Source: Holosporales bacterium (lineage in GTDB: Bacteria > Pseudomonadota > Alphaproteobacteria > BNTO01). Taken from it: a DNA stretch of 11,275 nucleotides. The notes below the pieces were generated by a model, which had not been told where the DNA came from, made no database searches, and saw only the letters and a program-made list of their open reading frames with translations. This document shows, one piece after another, positions 1-6,630 of this stretch. Position numbers and translations under genes: made by a program. The stretch is taken from contig JAIRNW010000080.1 of NCBI GenBank assembly GCA_031257795.1, forward strand, positions 1 to 11,275, written 5' to 3'. How positions within the stretch are numbered: position 1 is the first letter of the stretch; every line of letters begins with the position of its first letter.

Positions 1-108
1 GCCATATGCGGATTCTTTTCGAATACTTGGGTACTAATCGCAGATACTATGCGATCACGAATAAATGATAATTTCCAGACCTTGGAAATTCCCATACATT
101 CAGGATAG
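1..108 (+). CDS. 3' end of an unidentified + strand reading frame (left-truncated)
   Basis: Frame 1 is open from the window edge to a TAG at 106-108, giving 35 residues that end in NDNFQTLEIPIHSG. No internal start is needed, so this could be the C-terminus of a gene that begins outside the window. I do not recognise the family. The final DN...IP..SG pattern faintly recalls the C-termini of CTP-dependent lipid kinases and cytidylyltransferase-like membrane proteins, which is far too little for a name. Two perfect short hairpins fall inside it (37-42 with 50-55, and 70-77 with 83-90), so the stretch could equally be non-coding. The gene before smpB in many alphaproteobacteria is dapA, and this tail does not look like DapA. 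Confidence 0.35.
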   Translation, partial: AICGFFSNTWVLIADTMRSRINDNFQTLEIPIHSG

Positions 109-156
109 GTGTGTATATATAGCTCAGTTGTAATTAGCTATAGCCGAAGAATTTGC

Positions 157-187
157 GGAACAACAAAATCGAGAACCTTTTGTTGTT
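157..187. repeat. 10-bp perfect hairpin, related to one at 3909-3935
   Basis: Bases 159-168 pair perfectly with 178-187 around a 9-base loop. A similar hairpin lies before ntrX, where 3910-3917 pairs with 3926-3933. The two share the order GGAACA, AAATC, GAAC, TTTTGTT, differing by a 3-base insertion in each arm and a few loop bases. This suggests a small hairpin repeat separate from the larger palindromic family. Its function is unknown, and both copies are intergenic. Confidence 0.45.
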
Positions 188-255
188 GGGAGTCCTGTAG
201 TATTCTTAAATGTAGATGGTGAGGCTGTGTTCTTGTGATATTGTTGTAGACATAA

Positions 256-416
256 CCCTGTCACAAAAATAGTTGTGGGCAGGCGCCTCGGAGCGCCGGC
301 GAAGGGCAGCGTATACATGCTGCTCGAGCCGAGCAGCTTCGGGCTCCTGGCAAAGTCGCAGACTTTGTTGGGGCACCGCTCGACGAACCCGCAAACTTTC
401 GGTGGCTTGGTATAGT
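256..416. repeat. Palindromic element, A type, copy 1 (with inner hairpin insert)
   Basis: The right arm (378-416) matches the right arm of the copy at 6716-6750 with a few substitutions. The left arm (about 256-283) is a decayed inverted counterpart. The core carries a hairpin with arms GCAGC and GCTGC at 306-322, where other copies have their core hairpin. Compared with the other copies it has an extra piece of roughly 35 bases containing a perfect 7-bp hairpin (351-357 with 361-367), apparently a nested insertion. The element ends 16 bases before the smpB start codon. Confidence 0.7.
408..416 (+). promoter_or_regulatory. Extended -10-like motif at the end of the repeat, facing smpB
   Basis: TGGTATAGT fits the extended -10 form TGnTATAAT with one mismatch. 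It lies in the terminal arm of the A element. There is no recognisable -35 box at 17 bases. Transcription from it would start only about 8 bases before the smpB ATG, giving a nearly leaderless message that would exclude the weak GGTGG ribosome-binding site at 423-427. It may therefore be fortuitous. It is noted because the same motif recurs at the other A element. Confidence 0.3.
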
Positions 417-431
417 TCGAATGGTGGTAAT

Positions 432-926
432 ATGAAGAAAAATTCAAATACTAACACCAAAACAATAGCCGACAACAGAAAGGCCTCATTTAATTTCACC
501 ATCCTAGAGACTTTTGAGGCAGGCATTGTGTTGTCTGGGACGGAAGTCAAGTCTTTAAGGAAGAATCACTGTAGTATTGCAGAGGCGTTCGTTGGAGAAA
601 TGACTTCTAAGGGCGTGTCTGAGGGGCTTTTTATTTTTAATGTCAATATTCCAAAATACAGCTTCGCGAAAGTGTTTAACCACGAACCAAAAGCCCCAAG
701 AAAAATGCTATTACACAAAAAAGAGATAAAAAAACTCCTGGGCAGCATCAGAAAAAAAGGGCTGACAATCGTCCCTTTATCAATGTTTTTCAATGGGAAG
801 GGATTGGTAAAGGTGAAAATAGCTTTGGCCCAGGGGAAGAACGTTGTTGATAAGCGCGAAGATGTGAAGCGCAGGGATTGGAATTTGGAGAAGGCCAGGG
901 TTTTGAGAGATTTCAACAGATCATAA
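432..926 (+). CDS. smpB: SsrA-binding protein SmpB
   Basis: SmpB binds tmRNA and delivers it to stalled ribosomes in trans-translation. The product is 164 residues, close to the family's usual 150-160. Family hallmarks run in order: an N-terminal stretch ending FTILETFEAGIVLSGTEVKSLR, the SIAEAF segment, NIPKYSF followed by NHEPKAPRKMLLHKKEI, GLTIVPLSMFF, VKVKIALAQGKNVVDKRE, and the basic C-terminal tail RRDWNLEKARVLRDFNRS that enters the ribosomal A site. I chose the ATG at 432 because homologous sequence begins there. The frame stays open upstream to 273, but only through repeat DNA. GGTGG at 423-427 is the only ribosome-binding-site candidate. Its 3' end converges on trkA with 29 bases between them. 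No tmRNA gene was recognised in the window. Confidence 0.95.
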   Translation: MKKNSNTNTKTIADNRKASFNFTILETFEAGIVLSGTEVKSLRKNHCSIAEAFVGEMTSKGVSEGLFIFNVNIPKYSFAKVFNHEPKAPRKMLLHKKEIKKLLGSIRKKGLTIVPLSMFFNGKGLVKVKIALAQGKNVVDKREDVKRRDWNLEKARVLRDFNRS

Positions 927-933
927 CCTAGCC

Positions 934-950
934 ATAAACTTTCGGTGGCT
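934..950. repeat. A-arm remnant between smpB and trkA
   Basis: These 17 bases match the A right arm (for example 6725-6741) at 16 positions, including the AAACTTTCGGTGGCT block. They occupy most of the 29-base gap between the convergent genes. No T-run terminator is present. Only an AT-rich inverted repeat (TATTAT and ATAATA, around 954-971) overlaps the end of trkA. Confidence 0.6.
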
Positions 951-955
951 GCGTA

Positions 956-2320
956 TTATTTACTCATAATAATCCTCTCCACTTTATACACACTCTCCGC
1001 CGTCGCCACGATAACCAGTTTATCCTCCGCCAAAACCGCCATATTCTCCGGAAAAAGAAACAGCTCGCCCCCGCGCTTGATCGCCGCAATAAAAACTTGC
1101 CCGGGGATCTTCATGTCTTCTGTTGTGATTAGCCCTATAACATTGCTCGTCCCATCAACCTCAACCTCCAAGACATCCACCTTCCCCGCAATCGAAAATA
1201 AAGAGCTAATCTTCTTTGGTTTTGTGTATCTCAAAACAGTGGAAACAGTGATCGCATTCGGATCAACTATGGAATTAATCCCAAGAGACTCCGCAAACGG
1301 CGCGAATTTCTGGTTGCTCAAAAGTGTTGTAACCCGCGGAACGCCCAGATATTTCGCCAAAAGTACGGCCAAAATATTCACGCGATCATTGTTGGTTACG
1401 GAAACAAACGTATCGCACTCACCAACCCAAATTTCCTCAAGAATGTCTATATCGCAAATATCACCCACCAGAAATTCCGTTCTTTTAAGAAACCTCGAAA
1501 TATTATCCAATCTAATCGGATCCAAATCTATAATTTTCAGCGCCACGTCCGGCAGATTCGCCTCTATCTCCTGCGCCAAAACCTGCCCAATATTCCCTCC
1601 GCCAGCGATGATCACGTTCTTTGGAGCCGGCTCGGAATAACCAAAAATCGCGATGACCTCGTTGAGCTGGCGCTCTAGCATTATCACGCTGACGTTGTCT
1701 CCCAACTGGATCACGTCATCAGCGTTCGGAATAAATATCTTCTCCTTCCTTTGTATTGCGACGATAACAACGTTAATTGTTGGGAAAATGCTGAGTAAAA
1801 GGCGAATCGGGGTGTTTAATATTGGAGAGCGCTCCTCGCATTTCAAATTAATTAATTTTACTTCCTCGAATACATCAACGATATGAGACAACCCGCCGGC
1901 CTTAATCCCTTTGCTTATTGTTTTCGCGATCTCCACTTCAGGGGAAATCACGTAATCAATAGAAATGTTTTCCTCCTGAAAAAGGATCGGCTTCCTGCGC
2001 TCGTTCAAAAAGCTCTGATCGCGTATCCTTGCGATTTTTATCTTCAAGTCAAAGAGAGAGTGCACAACCTCGCACGCAACAATGTTCACCTCATCAACAT
2101 TAGTAACCGCAATAAGCATGTCCGCGTTCTGCGCCTCGGCCATTTCTAGAACGTGCGGATGCGCGGCATGCCCCAAAATAGTGCGAATATCGAGGCGCTC
2201 CTCTATTCTGGCAAGCTTTTGCTCATCATTATCGACTATAGTAATATGGTTCTCTGGCAGTGCGAGGCGCTCGGCGATACTGTAGCCGACTTGTCCAGCA
2301 CCAAGGATTAATATCTTCAT
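956..2320 (-). CDS. trkA: Trk potassium uptake regulatory protein TrkA
   Basis: TrkA is the cytosolic NAD(H)-binding gating subunit of the Trk/Ktr potassium transporter. At 454 residues it has the standard length with two RCK-N/RCK-C units. The first Rossmann motif is GAGQVG at residues 7-12 with the acidic end of strand 2 at VDND (about 29-32). The second is GGGNIG at 240-245, followed by IIDLDP. The ATG at 2318-2320 shares its A with the TAA of ntrX (TAATG), so translation is probably coupled, and AGAGG just upstream, within ntrX, serves as ribosome-binding site. Order ntrX-trkA is typical of alphaproteobacteria, where hfq often follows; here smpB converges instead. No TrkH/KtrB channel gene is in the window. 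Confidence 0.95.
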   Translation of the reverse strand: MKILILGAGQVGYSIAERLALPENHITIVDNDEQKLARIEERLDIRTILGHAAHPHVLEMAEAQNADMLIAVTNVDEVNIVACEVVHSLFDLKIKIARIRDQSFLNERRKPILFQEENISIDYVISPEVEIAKTISKGIKAGGLSHIVDVFEEVKLINLKCEERSPILNTPIRLLLSIFPTINVVIVAIQRKEKIFIPNADDVIQLGDNVSVIMLERQLNEVIAIFGYSEPAPKNVIIAGGGNIGQVLAQEIEANLPDVALKIIDLDPIRLDNISRFLKRTEFLVGDICDIDILEEIWVGECDTFVSVTNNDRVNILAVLLAKYLGVPRVTTLLSNQKFAPFAESLGINSIVDPNAITVSTVLRYTKPKKISSLFSIAGKVDVLEVEVDGTSNVIGLITTEDMKIPGQVFIAAIKRGGELFLFPENMAVLAEDKLVIVATAESVYKVERIIMSK

Positions 2321-3813
2321 TAGACCTCTTTACAAGCCTCTTCAGCCTTTACTCCGTCGCCGAAAGTTTGTGTGTTCGTCGAATCATCCCCACTATCATC
2401 GCAAACCACCCCTAAGCACTTCAATTTCCTATGTAAAGAGGTCCTGTCCATCCCTATGAACTTCGCCGTCTGCGATATATTCCCGTTGAAGCGCTTAAGT
2501 TGCGCCAAAAGATAATCCCTCTCAAACGTCTCGCGCGCTTCTTTTATTGGCATTGCGGAGAGTTGCGCCGACTTCGCCTGCCAGGCCTTCACAAAAAGAT
2601 TCCCTTCCACGATTTCTGGAGGGAGATCTTCCACCGTAATCACGCCGTCTTCGCTGCTTGCATGCATGATCAAAATCCATTCGATCACGTTCTTCAGCTG
2701 CTGGATATCCCCTGGCCACGGGTACCCCTCAAGCACAGAAATAACCTCCGTGCTAAAGATCTTCGCCGGAAGATTCTGGGCCGCCGTGATTGCGGCTGAA
2801 AAATGCTTCACGAGCAGAGCCATGTCTTGCGCGCGTTCTGAGAGGGGGGGGATCTCCACGGCGGCTGAGCTTAATCTGTAGTACAAGTCGGGGCGAATTT
2901 TCGGAAGAGCCGCGCCGTCTCCTTCTTCGGCGTCTTCGCTCAAGCCGAGTATTTCCTCTTTACTGAAACACGCTCCGCCCAACACCCTCACTTCCACGCA
3001 AATTCTTGACGATCCTCCCTCTCTATAAAAAGATTTTGTTTGCAGGAATTTTGCGAGCTTGATTTGCTGGACGTCAGAAAGAGAGGTCATGTTGTCGATA
3101 AAAAGAGTGCCACCATTTGCTTGTTCTAGCAAACCAATCTTACGCGGAGTGTCGTCGTCTCGCGAAATTGTTTCTAAGCCGAATAGCTCTGCGGCGAGGT
3201 GGGATTGGTTGATCGTGGAGCAATTGATGGAGTAAAACGGGCCGTCCACCAGGGAGTGCTCGTGGACGTAGCGGGCGACGGCGTTTCTGTCGCTTCCTAT
3301 TGGGCCGTGTATGAAGATTCTCACGGAGGTTGGGGCGGAGGCGTCTATTGTTTGCTTTGCTAGCTGCACGCCCATCGAACTCCCTATCAACGAGCATGAC
3401 AAGTGGGCCTTTCTTTTTAGTTCGACATTCTCCACCTTCAATTTTGCAGATTCCAGCGCGCGAGCGACGGTCACGAGGAGCTTTTCCATCGGAAACGGCT
3501 TTTCTATGAAATCGTACGCGCCGAGCTTTATAGCTGTGACGGCGGTGTCCACGGTTCCGTGCCCGCTCATCATTACCACTGGAACGAAGGGGTGATCGCG
3601 CTTTATGATCTCGAGTATTTTCAAGCCGTCTTTGGCGCCATCTCCTAGCCAGACATCCAAAATCACCAGGTTTGGCTGCCTAGAGACGATGGCTTTTAGC
3701 GCCTGGACGCTGTTTTGGGCGGTTCGGACGCTGTAACCTTCGTCAGAGAGTATTCCTCCAACGAGGGTGCAAATGTCCATTTCGTCGTCAACGATTAAAA
3801 TATCACCTGACAT
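2320..3813 (-). CDS. ntrX: NtrX-type response regulator with degenerate AAA+ domain
   Basis: NtrX is the response regulator of the NtrY-NtrX pair, tied to nitrogen, redox and envelope control in alphaproteobacteria. The receiver domain (1-120) has D9/D10, phosphoacceptor D53, S83 and K105. The central AAA+ domain is eroded. At the Walker A site residues 170-177 read GPIGSDRN, so the lysine and second conserved glycine are gone. No GAFTGA loop follows ELFG (209-212). Walker B ends in DN (240-241) instead of DE. It is therefore unlikely to hydrolyse ATP or activate sigma-54 promoters. A Fis-type helix-turn-helix with RTSLHRKLK precedes an acidic tail of about 28 residues, of which 478-485 are encoded by a repeat arm. 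The ATG is preceded by GGGGGT at a good distance. No ntrY is adjacent. Confidence 0.92.
   Translation of the reverse strand: MSGDILIVDDEMDICTLVGGILSDEGYSVRTAQNSVQALKAIVSRQPNLVILDVWLGDGAKDGLKILEIIKRDHPFVPVVMMSGHGTVDTAVTAIKLGAYDFIEKPFPMEKLLVTVARALESAKLKVENVELKRKAHLSCSLIGSSMGVQLAKQTIDASAPTSVRIFIHGPIGSDRNAVARYVHEHSLVDGPFYSINCSTINQSHLAAELFGLETISRDDDTPRKIGLLEQANGGTLFIDNMTSLSDVQQIKLAKFLQTKSFYREGGSSRICVEVRVLGGACFSKEEILGLSEDAEEGDGAALPKIRPDLYYRLSSAAVEIPPLSERAQDMALLVKHFSAAITAAQNLPAKIFSTEVISVLEGYPWPGDIQQLKNVIEWILIMHASSEDGVITVEDLPPEIVEGNLFVKAWQAKSAQLSAMPIKEARETFERDYLLAQLKRFNGNISQTAKFIGMDRTSLHRKLKCLGVVCDDSGDDSTNTQTFGDGVKAEEACKEV
2359..2382. repeat. A-element arm inside the ntrX coding sequence
   Basis: Bases 2360-2382 match the inverted A right arm (as at 6718-6740 read on the minus strand) at 22 of 23 positions. 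In the ntrX frame they encode residues 478-485 (STNTQTFG), beyond the helix-turn-helix. The phase keeps ntrX open and in frame to its stop, which overlaps trkA. This resembles in-gene palindromic repeats of Rickettsia, though only one arm is present here. Confidence 0.75.
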
Positions 3814-3833
3814 GCATCATACCCCCGTCTTTT

Positions 3834-3867
3834 CTAAGAACCCGTTGACATAAGATTTAATCGGATC
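3834..3867. repeat. Solitary C-type arm in the ntrX leader
   Basis: Bases 3834-3860 are identical over 27 positions to 10455-10481 on the opposite strand, and both match the arms of the complete C element (8217-8371). There is no core and no partner arm nearby, so this is a half-element. It contains TTGACA (3845-3850), a perfect -35 consensus on the + strand, without a fitting -10 at 17 bases. It probably sits in the ntrX 5' leader. Confidence 0.75.
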
Positions 3868-3870
3868 AAC

Positions 3871-3879
3871 ACTATAACA
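3871..3879 (-). promoter_or_regulatory. Candidate extended -10 promoter for ntrX-trkA
   Basis: Read on the minus strand this is TGTTATAGT, a TGn extended -10 followed by TATAGT (five of six to TATAAT). The -35 region is A-rich and has no good match. Transcription would begin about 50 bases before the ntrX ATG and cover the C-type arm. The identical 9 bases precede the ABC ATPase gene at 10400-10408. Confidence 0.4.
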
Positions 3880-3908
3880 AAGCCTGTGATTTTTTTTATC
3901 ACGGGAAT

Positions 3909-3935
3909 GGAACAAAATCTTGAACTTTTGTTCTT
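3909..3935. repeat. Perfect 8-bp hairpin, related to 157-187
   Basis: Bases 3910-3917 pair with 3926-3933 around an 8-base loop. It shares loop and arm sequence with the hairpin at 157-187. Its position upstream of the candidate ntrX promoter makes a terminator role unlikely. Confidence 0.45.
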
Positions 3936-4123
3936 TGCGGAAAAGAATCTGCCGTAATCAGGTCCGGTAACAGTAGCTCTGACAAAAATAATTTTATTGT
4001 TTTTTTGTTGTTCAATGCATTACAGTGGCACCATTATTTTTTTATGAAAGAATGCACGTGATTAAATACTGCAAAAACGAACTGACAAACTTTCTGTTTC
4101 TGTGCGTCAGACAACGAATTCTT

Positions 4124-4152
4124 TTGCAATTGGATATATGCAGGTCTATATT
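4124..4152 (+). promoter_or_regulatory. Candidate sigma-70 promoter for the 4185 gene
   Basis: TTGCAA (4124-4129) and TATATT (4147-4152) are separated by exactly 17 bases. Each differs from the consensus at two or fewer positions. The expected start near 4159 leaves a leader of about 26 bases. Confidence 0.5.
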
Positions 4153-4184
4153 TTATCGCGTGTGATTTGTGACCAGAGTTCTGT

Positions 4185-4655
4185 ATGTTGAGATTTTTGT
4201 CGAAGATTTTGTTTGTTGTGGTAATTCTTTTCTGCGGTTTTGTGCATGAGAGTGATGCTGCCGTGAGGCCTCATCGCGGACAAGAGAACGCAGCCCCAGC
4301 GAATGCATTCATAGGCCGCCAGGGAAGGATAGTAGAGTTGAGCCTCCTAAAAAAAATAGGCTGTTTTGTAGGAGGTTGGATGGTTACATGTGTTTGTGGA
4401 AATAATTTGGTAAAATCAATAGGGCATAGGCATCTCTTAGGTTCTGTCCTCTCCTTAACTAACTGTGCACTTTGGTTTTATGGGCGCAAGCATGGTAACC
4501 AAAAAATGGAATTCGCAGCGTACGGTGGCACTTTTTGTGAGCTCAAAGTAGGAGCCCTTGTGACCTGTTGGTATGCTTTAGGTCTTGCTCTCAGTGGAAT
4601 CCAGCGGTTCTGTAGCCTCTTTTTTGGTGCGTGGCGGCGTTCGCAGGGTGTTTGA
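4185..4655 (+). CDS. Hypothetical secreted or inner-membrane protein, 156 aa
   Basis: I do not recognise this protein. Residues 1-26 look like a signal peptide: a basic start (LRFLSK), a hydrophobic run ILFVVVILFCGFV, and a possible cleavage near SDA-A. Three further hydrophobic stretches (about 57-72, 84-100 and 122-139) are each short, so it may span the inner membrane. It is cysteine-rich (about eight, including CVC at 69-71) and ends in a basic tail (WRRSQGV). The promoter candidate upstream supports its being real. The ribosome-binding site is weak. It stands alone between divergent ntrX and convergent tolC, so context gives no function. Confidence 0.6.
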   Translation: MLRFLSKILFVVVILFCGFVHESDAAVRPHRGQENAAPANAFIGRQGRIVELSLLKKIGCFVGGWMVTCVCGNNLVKSIGHRHLLGSVLSLTNCALWFYGRKHGNQKMEFAAYGGTFCELKVGALVTCWYALGLALSGIQRFCSLFFGAWRRSQGV

Positions 4656-4705
4656 TCTCGATAATATCGAGCCAATCACGACCGAACTGTTGGCTCATCG
4701 GCTAT
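4655..4705 (+). other. Two hairpins after the 4185 gene
   Basis: A perfect 6-bp hairpin with a 3-base loop (CTCGAT and ATCGAG, about 4656-4670) is followed by a perfect 7-bp stem, GAGCCAA with TTGGCTC, whose arms begin near 4669 and 4690. No T run follows on the + strand, so they could stabilise the 3' end but do not form a classical terminator. Confidence 0.35.
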
Positions 4706-4729
4706 ATCTAAAAAAGGGCACAAAAAATC

Positions 4730-4780
4730 GGCGGATCGACGAGCCACCACACAACAAAGTGTGGCTCTCGCAAGTCCGCC
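4730..4780 (-). terminator. Rho-independent terminator of the tolC-family gene
   Basis: A large hairpin pairs 4730-4735 with 4775-4780 (GGCGGA/TCCGCC) and 4741-4747 with 4761-4767 (GAGCCAC/GTGGCTC). On the minus strand it begins about 10 bases after the tolC stop and is followed by a T6 run and then another T-rich stretch. Its left arm (4732-4745) matches the end of the palindromic-element core (6710-6723) at 13 of 14 bases, so it may have been built from repeat DNA. Confidence 0.65.
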
Positions 4781-4790
4781 AACAACAGTT

Positions 4791-4870
4791 CTAATTCTTT
4801 TTCTTATTCTTCTTCTCTTTCTTTTTCTTCTTATCCTTCTTCTTTATTTTCTTCTTCTCTTTCTTTTTTG
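4791..4870. repeat. Low-complexity purine tract encoding the polylysine tail
   Basis: About 80 bases are almost purely pyrimidine on the + strand (purine on the coding strand), built of AAG, AAA and GAA codons with no exact period. They encode the lysine-rich end of the TolC-family protein. Runs of up to six identical bases make the tract prone to replication slippage and to sequencing error. Confidence 0.75.
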
Positions 4871-6584
4871 TGTTGGCTACAGCTTTTTGCTCTACCTTAG
4901 CTGCAGGTTGCGTTGTGGTCACAGCAACTGGCACCGCCTTAAGCTCCTCATACCCTTCGTCCATCGGCCCACCAAGCTCTCCATTCGCATCCTTTTCATT
5001 ATTGAATGGATCGAACTTAAAGCCAGGCGACGAAACCATTGCCGCATTCAAGCGACCCGTTGAGGCTAAAATGCGCAAAACAGTCTCGCACACGGCTTGC
5101 AGAGCCTTGCTTAGGTGTACCTTCGCCCTGAACAGATCGTGTTGCGCCTTCAAAACTTGCGCATGAACTGTCGCCCCAACATTGAACTCCTGCAAAAAAC
5201 ACCTGAGCTGAACGGTAAGAGCATCAACAATCCTCTTGTTGGCCTCCAAAATCTCCCGCTCTTTCTTCAATCTATCGAAATCCGTGGCCAAATCAGCCAT
5301 CACCTGTCCGCGCGTTTGGATCTGGTTTATGCGCGTCTTAATGAATTCTTGCCTCGCTCCACCGGTGTCATTAGCTGTCGCTCCTTTTATGTCTATCGGA
5401 ACCTTCAACGTCAGACCGAAAGAGCCACTTGTTGCGGAAGAACTCAATGGGGTTCCAAGATCGGTGCCCGACCCACTCGTTCCACCTGCTTTGGAAGCCG
5501 AGATCCCTGCTTCAAAATCCAATTTCGGCGCTGCGCCAGCACGAGCCTTACTGATCTTCGATTTACATACCAAGACCTCATAATGCCCCCCCTGGATTTG
5601 AGCATTTTCTCTATCTGCAATTGCCTCCGCTTCTGCGAGTGTTTTAGGTAAAAGATGAATAAGGTCAGGCAGCTGTGTGCCAACATCCGCCGCTGACAAT
5701 CCTGTTGCAAGACTAAAGGTCCCCAGATCAGCTTCTAACTGTATCTTTAATGAGAGCAGCTTCGCTTCCGCTCCAGCAAGCTTGGACTCCGCTTCTGCAA
5801 CAACGGTTCTATCAACCTCTCCAACGTTCATCTTTGCGATATCTTCTCTAAGCATTTCCTTAGAGACAAGAACCGTTACCTCCGCTTCCCGAATCATAAG
5901 TTTGAGAGAAACGATATTTAACAACAGCTTCAACACTTCGAAGAGTTTTTTCCCTTCCAGTGCCTTGTACGCCCAAAACTGGGCTTTAGAGCTATTTGTC
6001 GCGATATTTAACTGTGCAACCGAGGCAAAACCATTAAATAAGTTCTGACTCACACTTACACCAACAGAGTGTTTGTATTTTGTTCCCCTTCCAGCATGCG
6101 TTTGGTCGTCCGTCCAGTGCCCTCCCGGAATATGCTTAGGCGTGGAAGCGTCGTCTTCCGCCGCTGTTTTCGCGAATGCGGCTACATCAGGCACGAACGC
6201 CCCAAGCGCGGCTTCCTTCCCACCAAGGCCAGCGCACAATTCCGCGCGAGCTTTCCGCAAGTCTTTGTTGTTTTTGAGGGTGCTCTCAACAACTTTAGCC
6301 ATAAACGCATTCAGCGCATTTCCTGCTTGTCCGGCCTTCTTGCTCGTCCCGCCAATACCAGTCATCTCTGCAATCTTTTTTGCTAGAGCCGCTGGGCCCC
6401 CAGCTGCGGACTTCGCCGAAGTGTCTTTCTCTTTGCCCTTTTTCGAGGGGTCTGAAGAGGCCTCTGCCTTTTTTCCGCTGGATTGACCGCTCTCTGTTTG
6501 GCTATCAGAAACTGCAACTGTTCCCGTCACCAAAAGTGGAACGGCTGCAGCTGATAGCAACAACATCTTAAAACCTAGATTCAT
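4791..6584 (-). CDS. TolC-family outer membrane efflux protein with polylysine tail
   Basis: This is an outer-membrane channel of the TolC/OEP family, used by type I secretion and efflux systems. Residues 1-24 form a signal peptide (LLLSAAAVPLLVTGTVA). A Ser/Lys-rich linker follows (about 28-62), then the first channel repeat with SVGVSVSQNLFNGFASVAQ (173-191). Two long alpha-helical segments rich in Leu, Ala and Glu and a second beta segment (FGLTLKVPIDIKG) come next. The family ending is GRLNAAMVSSPGFKFDPFNN (about 510-529). It is longer than typical TolC because of the linker and a C-terminal extension whose last 25 residues contain 19 lysines. GGGAG directly abuts the ATG. A second ATG at 6566 is possible but would lose the basic signal start. 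No ABC or membrane-fusion partner is adjacent. Confidence 0.9.
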   Translation of the reverse strand: MNLGFKMLLLSAAAVPLLVTGTVAVSDSQTESGQSSGKKAEASSDPSKKGKEKDTSAKSAAGGPAALAKKIAEMTGIGGTSKKAGQAGNALNAFMAKVVESTLKNNKDLRKARAELCAGLGGKEAALGAFVPDVAAFAKTAAEDDASTPKHIPGGHWTDDQTHAGRGTKYKHSVGVSVSQNLFNGFASVAQLNIATNSSKAQFWAYKALEGKKLFEVLKLLLNIVSLKLMIREAEVTVLVSKEMLREDIAKMNVGEVDRTVVAEAESKLAGAEAKLLSLKIQLEADLGTFSLATGLSAADVGTQLPDLIHLLPKTLAEAEAIADRENAQIQGGHYEVLVCKSKISKARAGAAPKLDFEAGISASKAGGTSGSGTDLGTPLSSSATSGSFGLTLKVPIDIKGATANDTGGARQEFIKTRINQIQTRGQVMADLATDFDRLKKEREILEANKRIVDALTVQLRCFLQEFNVGATVHAQVLKAQHDLFRAKVHLSKALQAVCETVLRILASTGRLNAAMVSSPGFKFDPFNNEKDANGELGGPMDEGYEELKAVPVAVTTTQPAAKVEQKAVANTKKKEKKKIKKKDKKKKKEKKNKKKN

Positions 6585-6621
6585 CTCCCTTTTCTCACTA
6601 AAAACAACAAGACCTTCATCG

Positions 6622-6630
6622 CATATACCA
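6622..6630 (-). promoter_or_regulatory. Extended -10-like motif in the repeat arm, facing tolC
   Basis: On the minus strand this reads TGGTATATG, a TGn extended -10 with TATATG. It lies in the outer end of the A element, about 40 bases before the tolC ATG, a good distance for a leader of roughly 30 bases carrying the GGGAG site. There is no clear -35. The mirror motif at the other end of the element is at 6742-6750. Confidence 0.4.

Larger units (their letters stand above)
109..431. other. Non-coding gap before smpB with hairpins and a repeat element
   Basis: I see no credible gene here. From left to right the gap holds a perfect 7-bp hairpin (118-124 with 136-142), a perfect 10-bp hairpin (159-168 with 178-187), and the A-type palindromic element that fills the right half. 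No hairpin is followed by a T tract, so none is a clear terminator. Open frames that cross the element (for example a 53-codon upstream extension of smpB) arise from the repeat and not from conserved protein sequence. Confidence 0.6.
3814..4184. other. Non-coding divergent gap between ntrX and the 4185 gene
   Basis: No gene is supported here. Next to ntrX lies a solitary C-type arm. Then come an 8-bp hairpin with one G-T pair around a T-rich loop (3883-3890 with 3898-3905, approximately) and the perfect hairpin at 3910-3933. The rest is AT-rich with runs of T. Candidate promoters facing each way (3871-3879 minus, 4124-4152 plus) are listed separately. Confidence 0.6.

Noticed and set aside
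273..431. 53-codon N-terminal extension of smpB in the same frame
   Set aside because: It is encoded entirely by the palindromic element and has no SmpB homology; SmpB sequence begins after the ATG at 432.
2500..3595. Several open frames of 65-99 codons overlapping ntrX
   Set aside because: They are shadows of a well-supported gene with GC-richer codons and show no recognisable domains.
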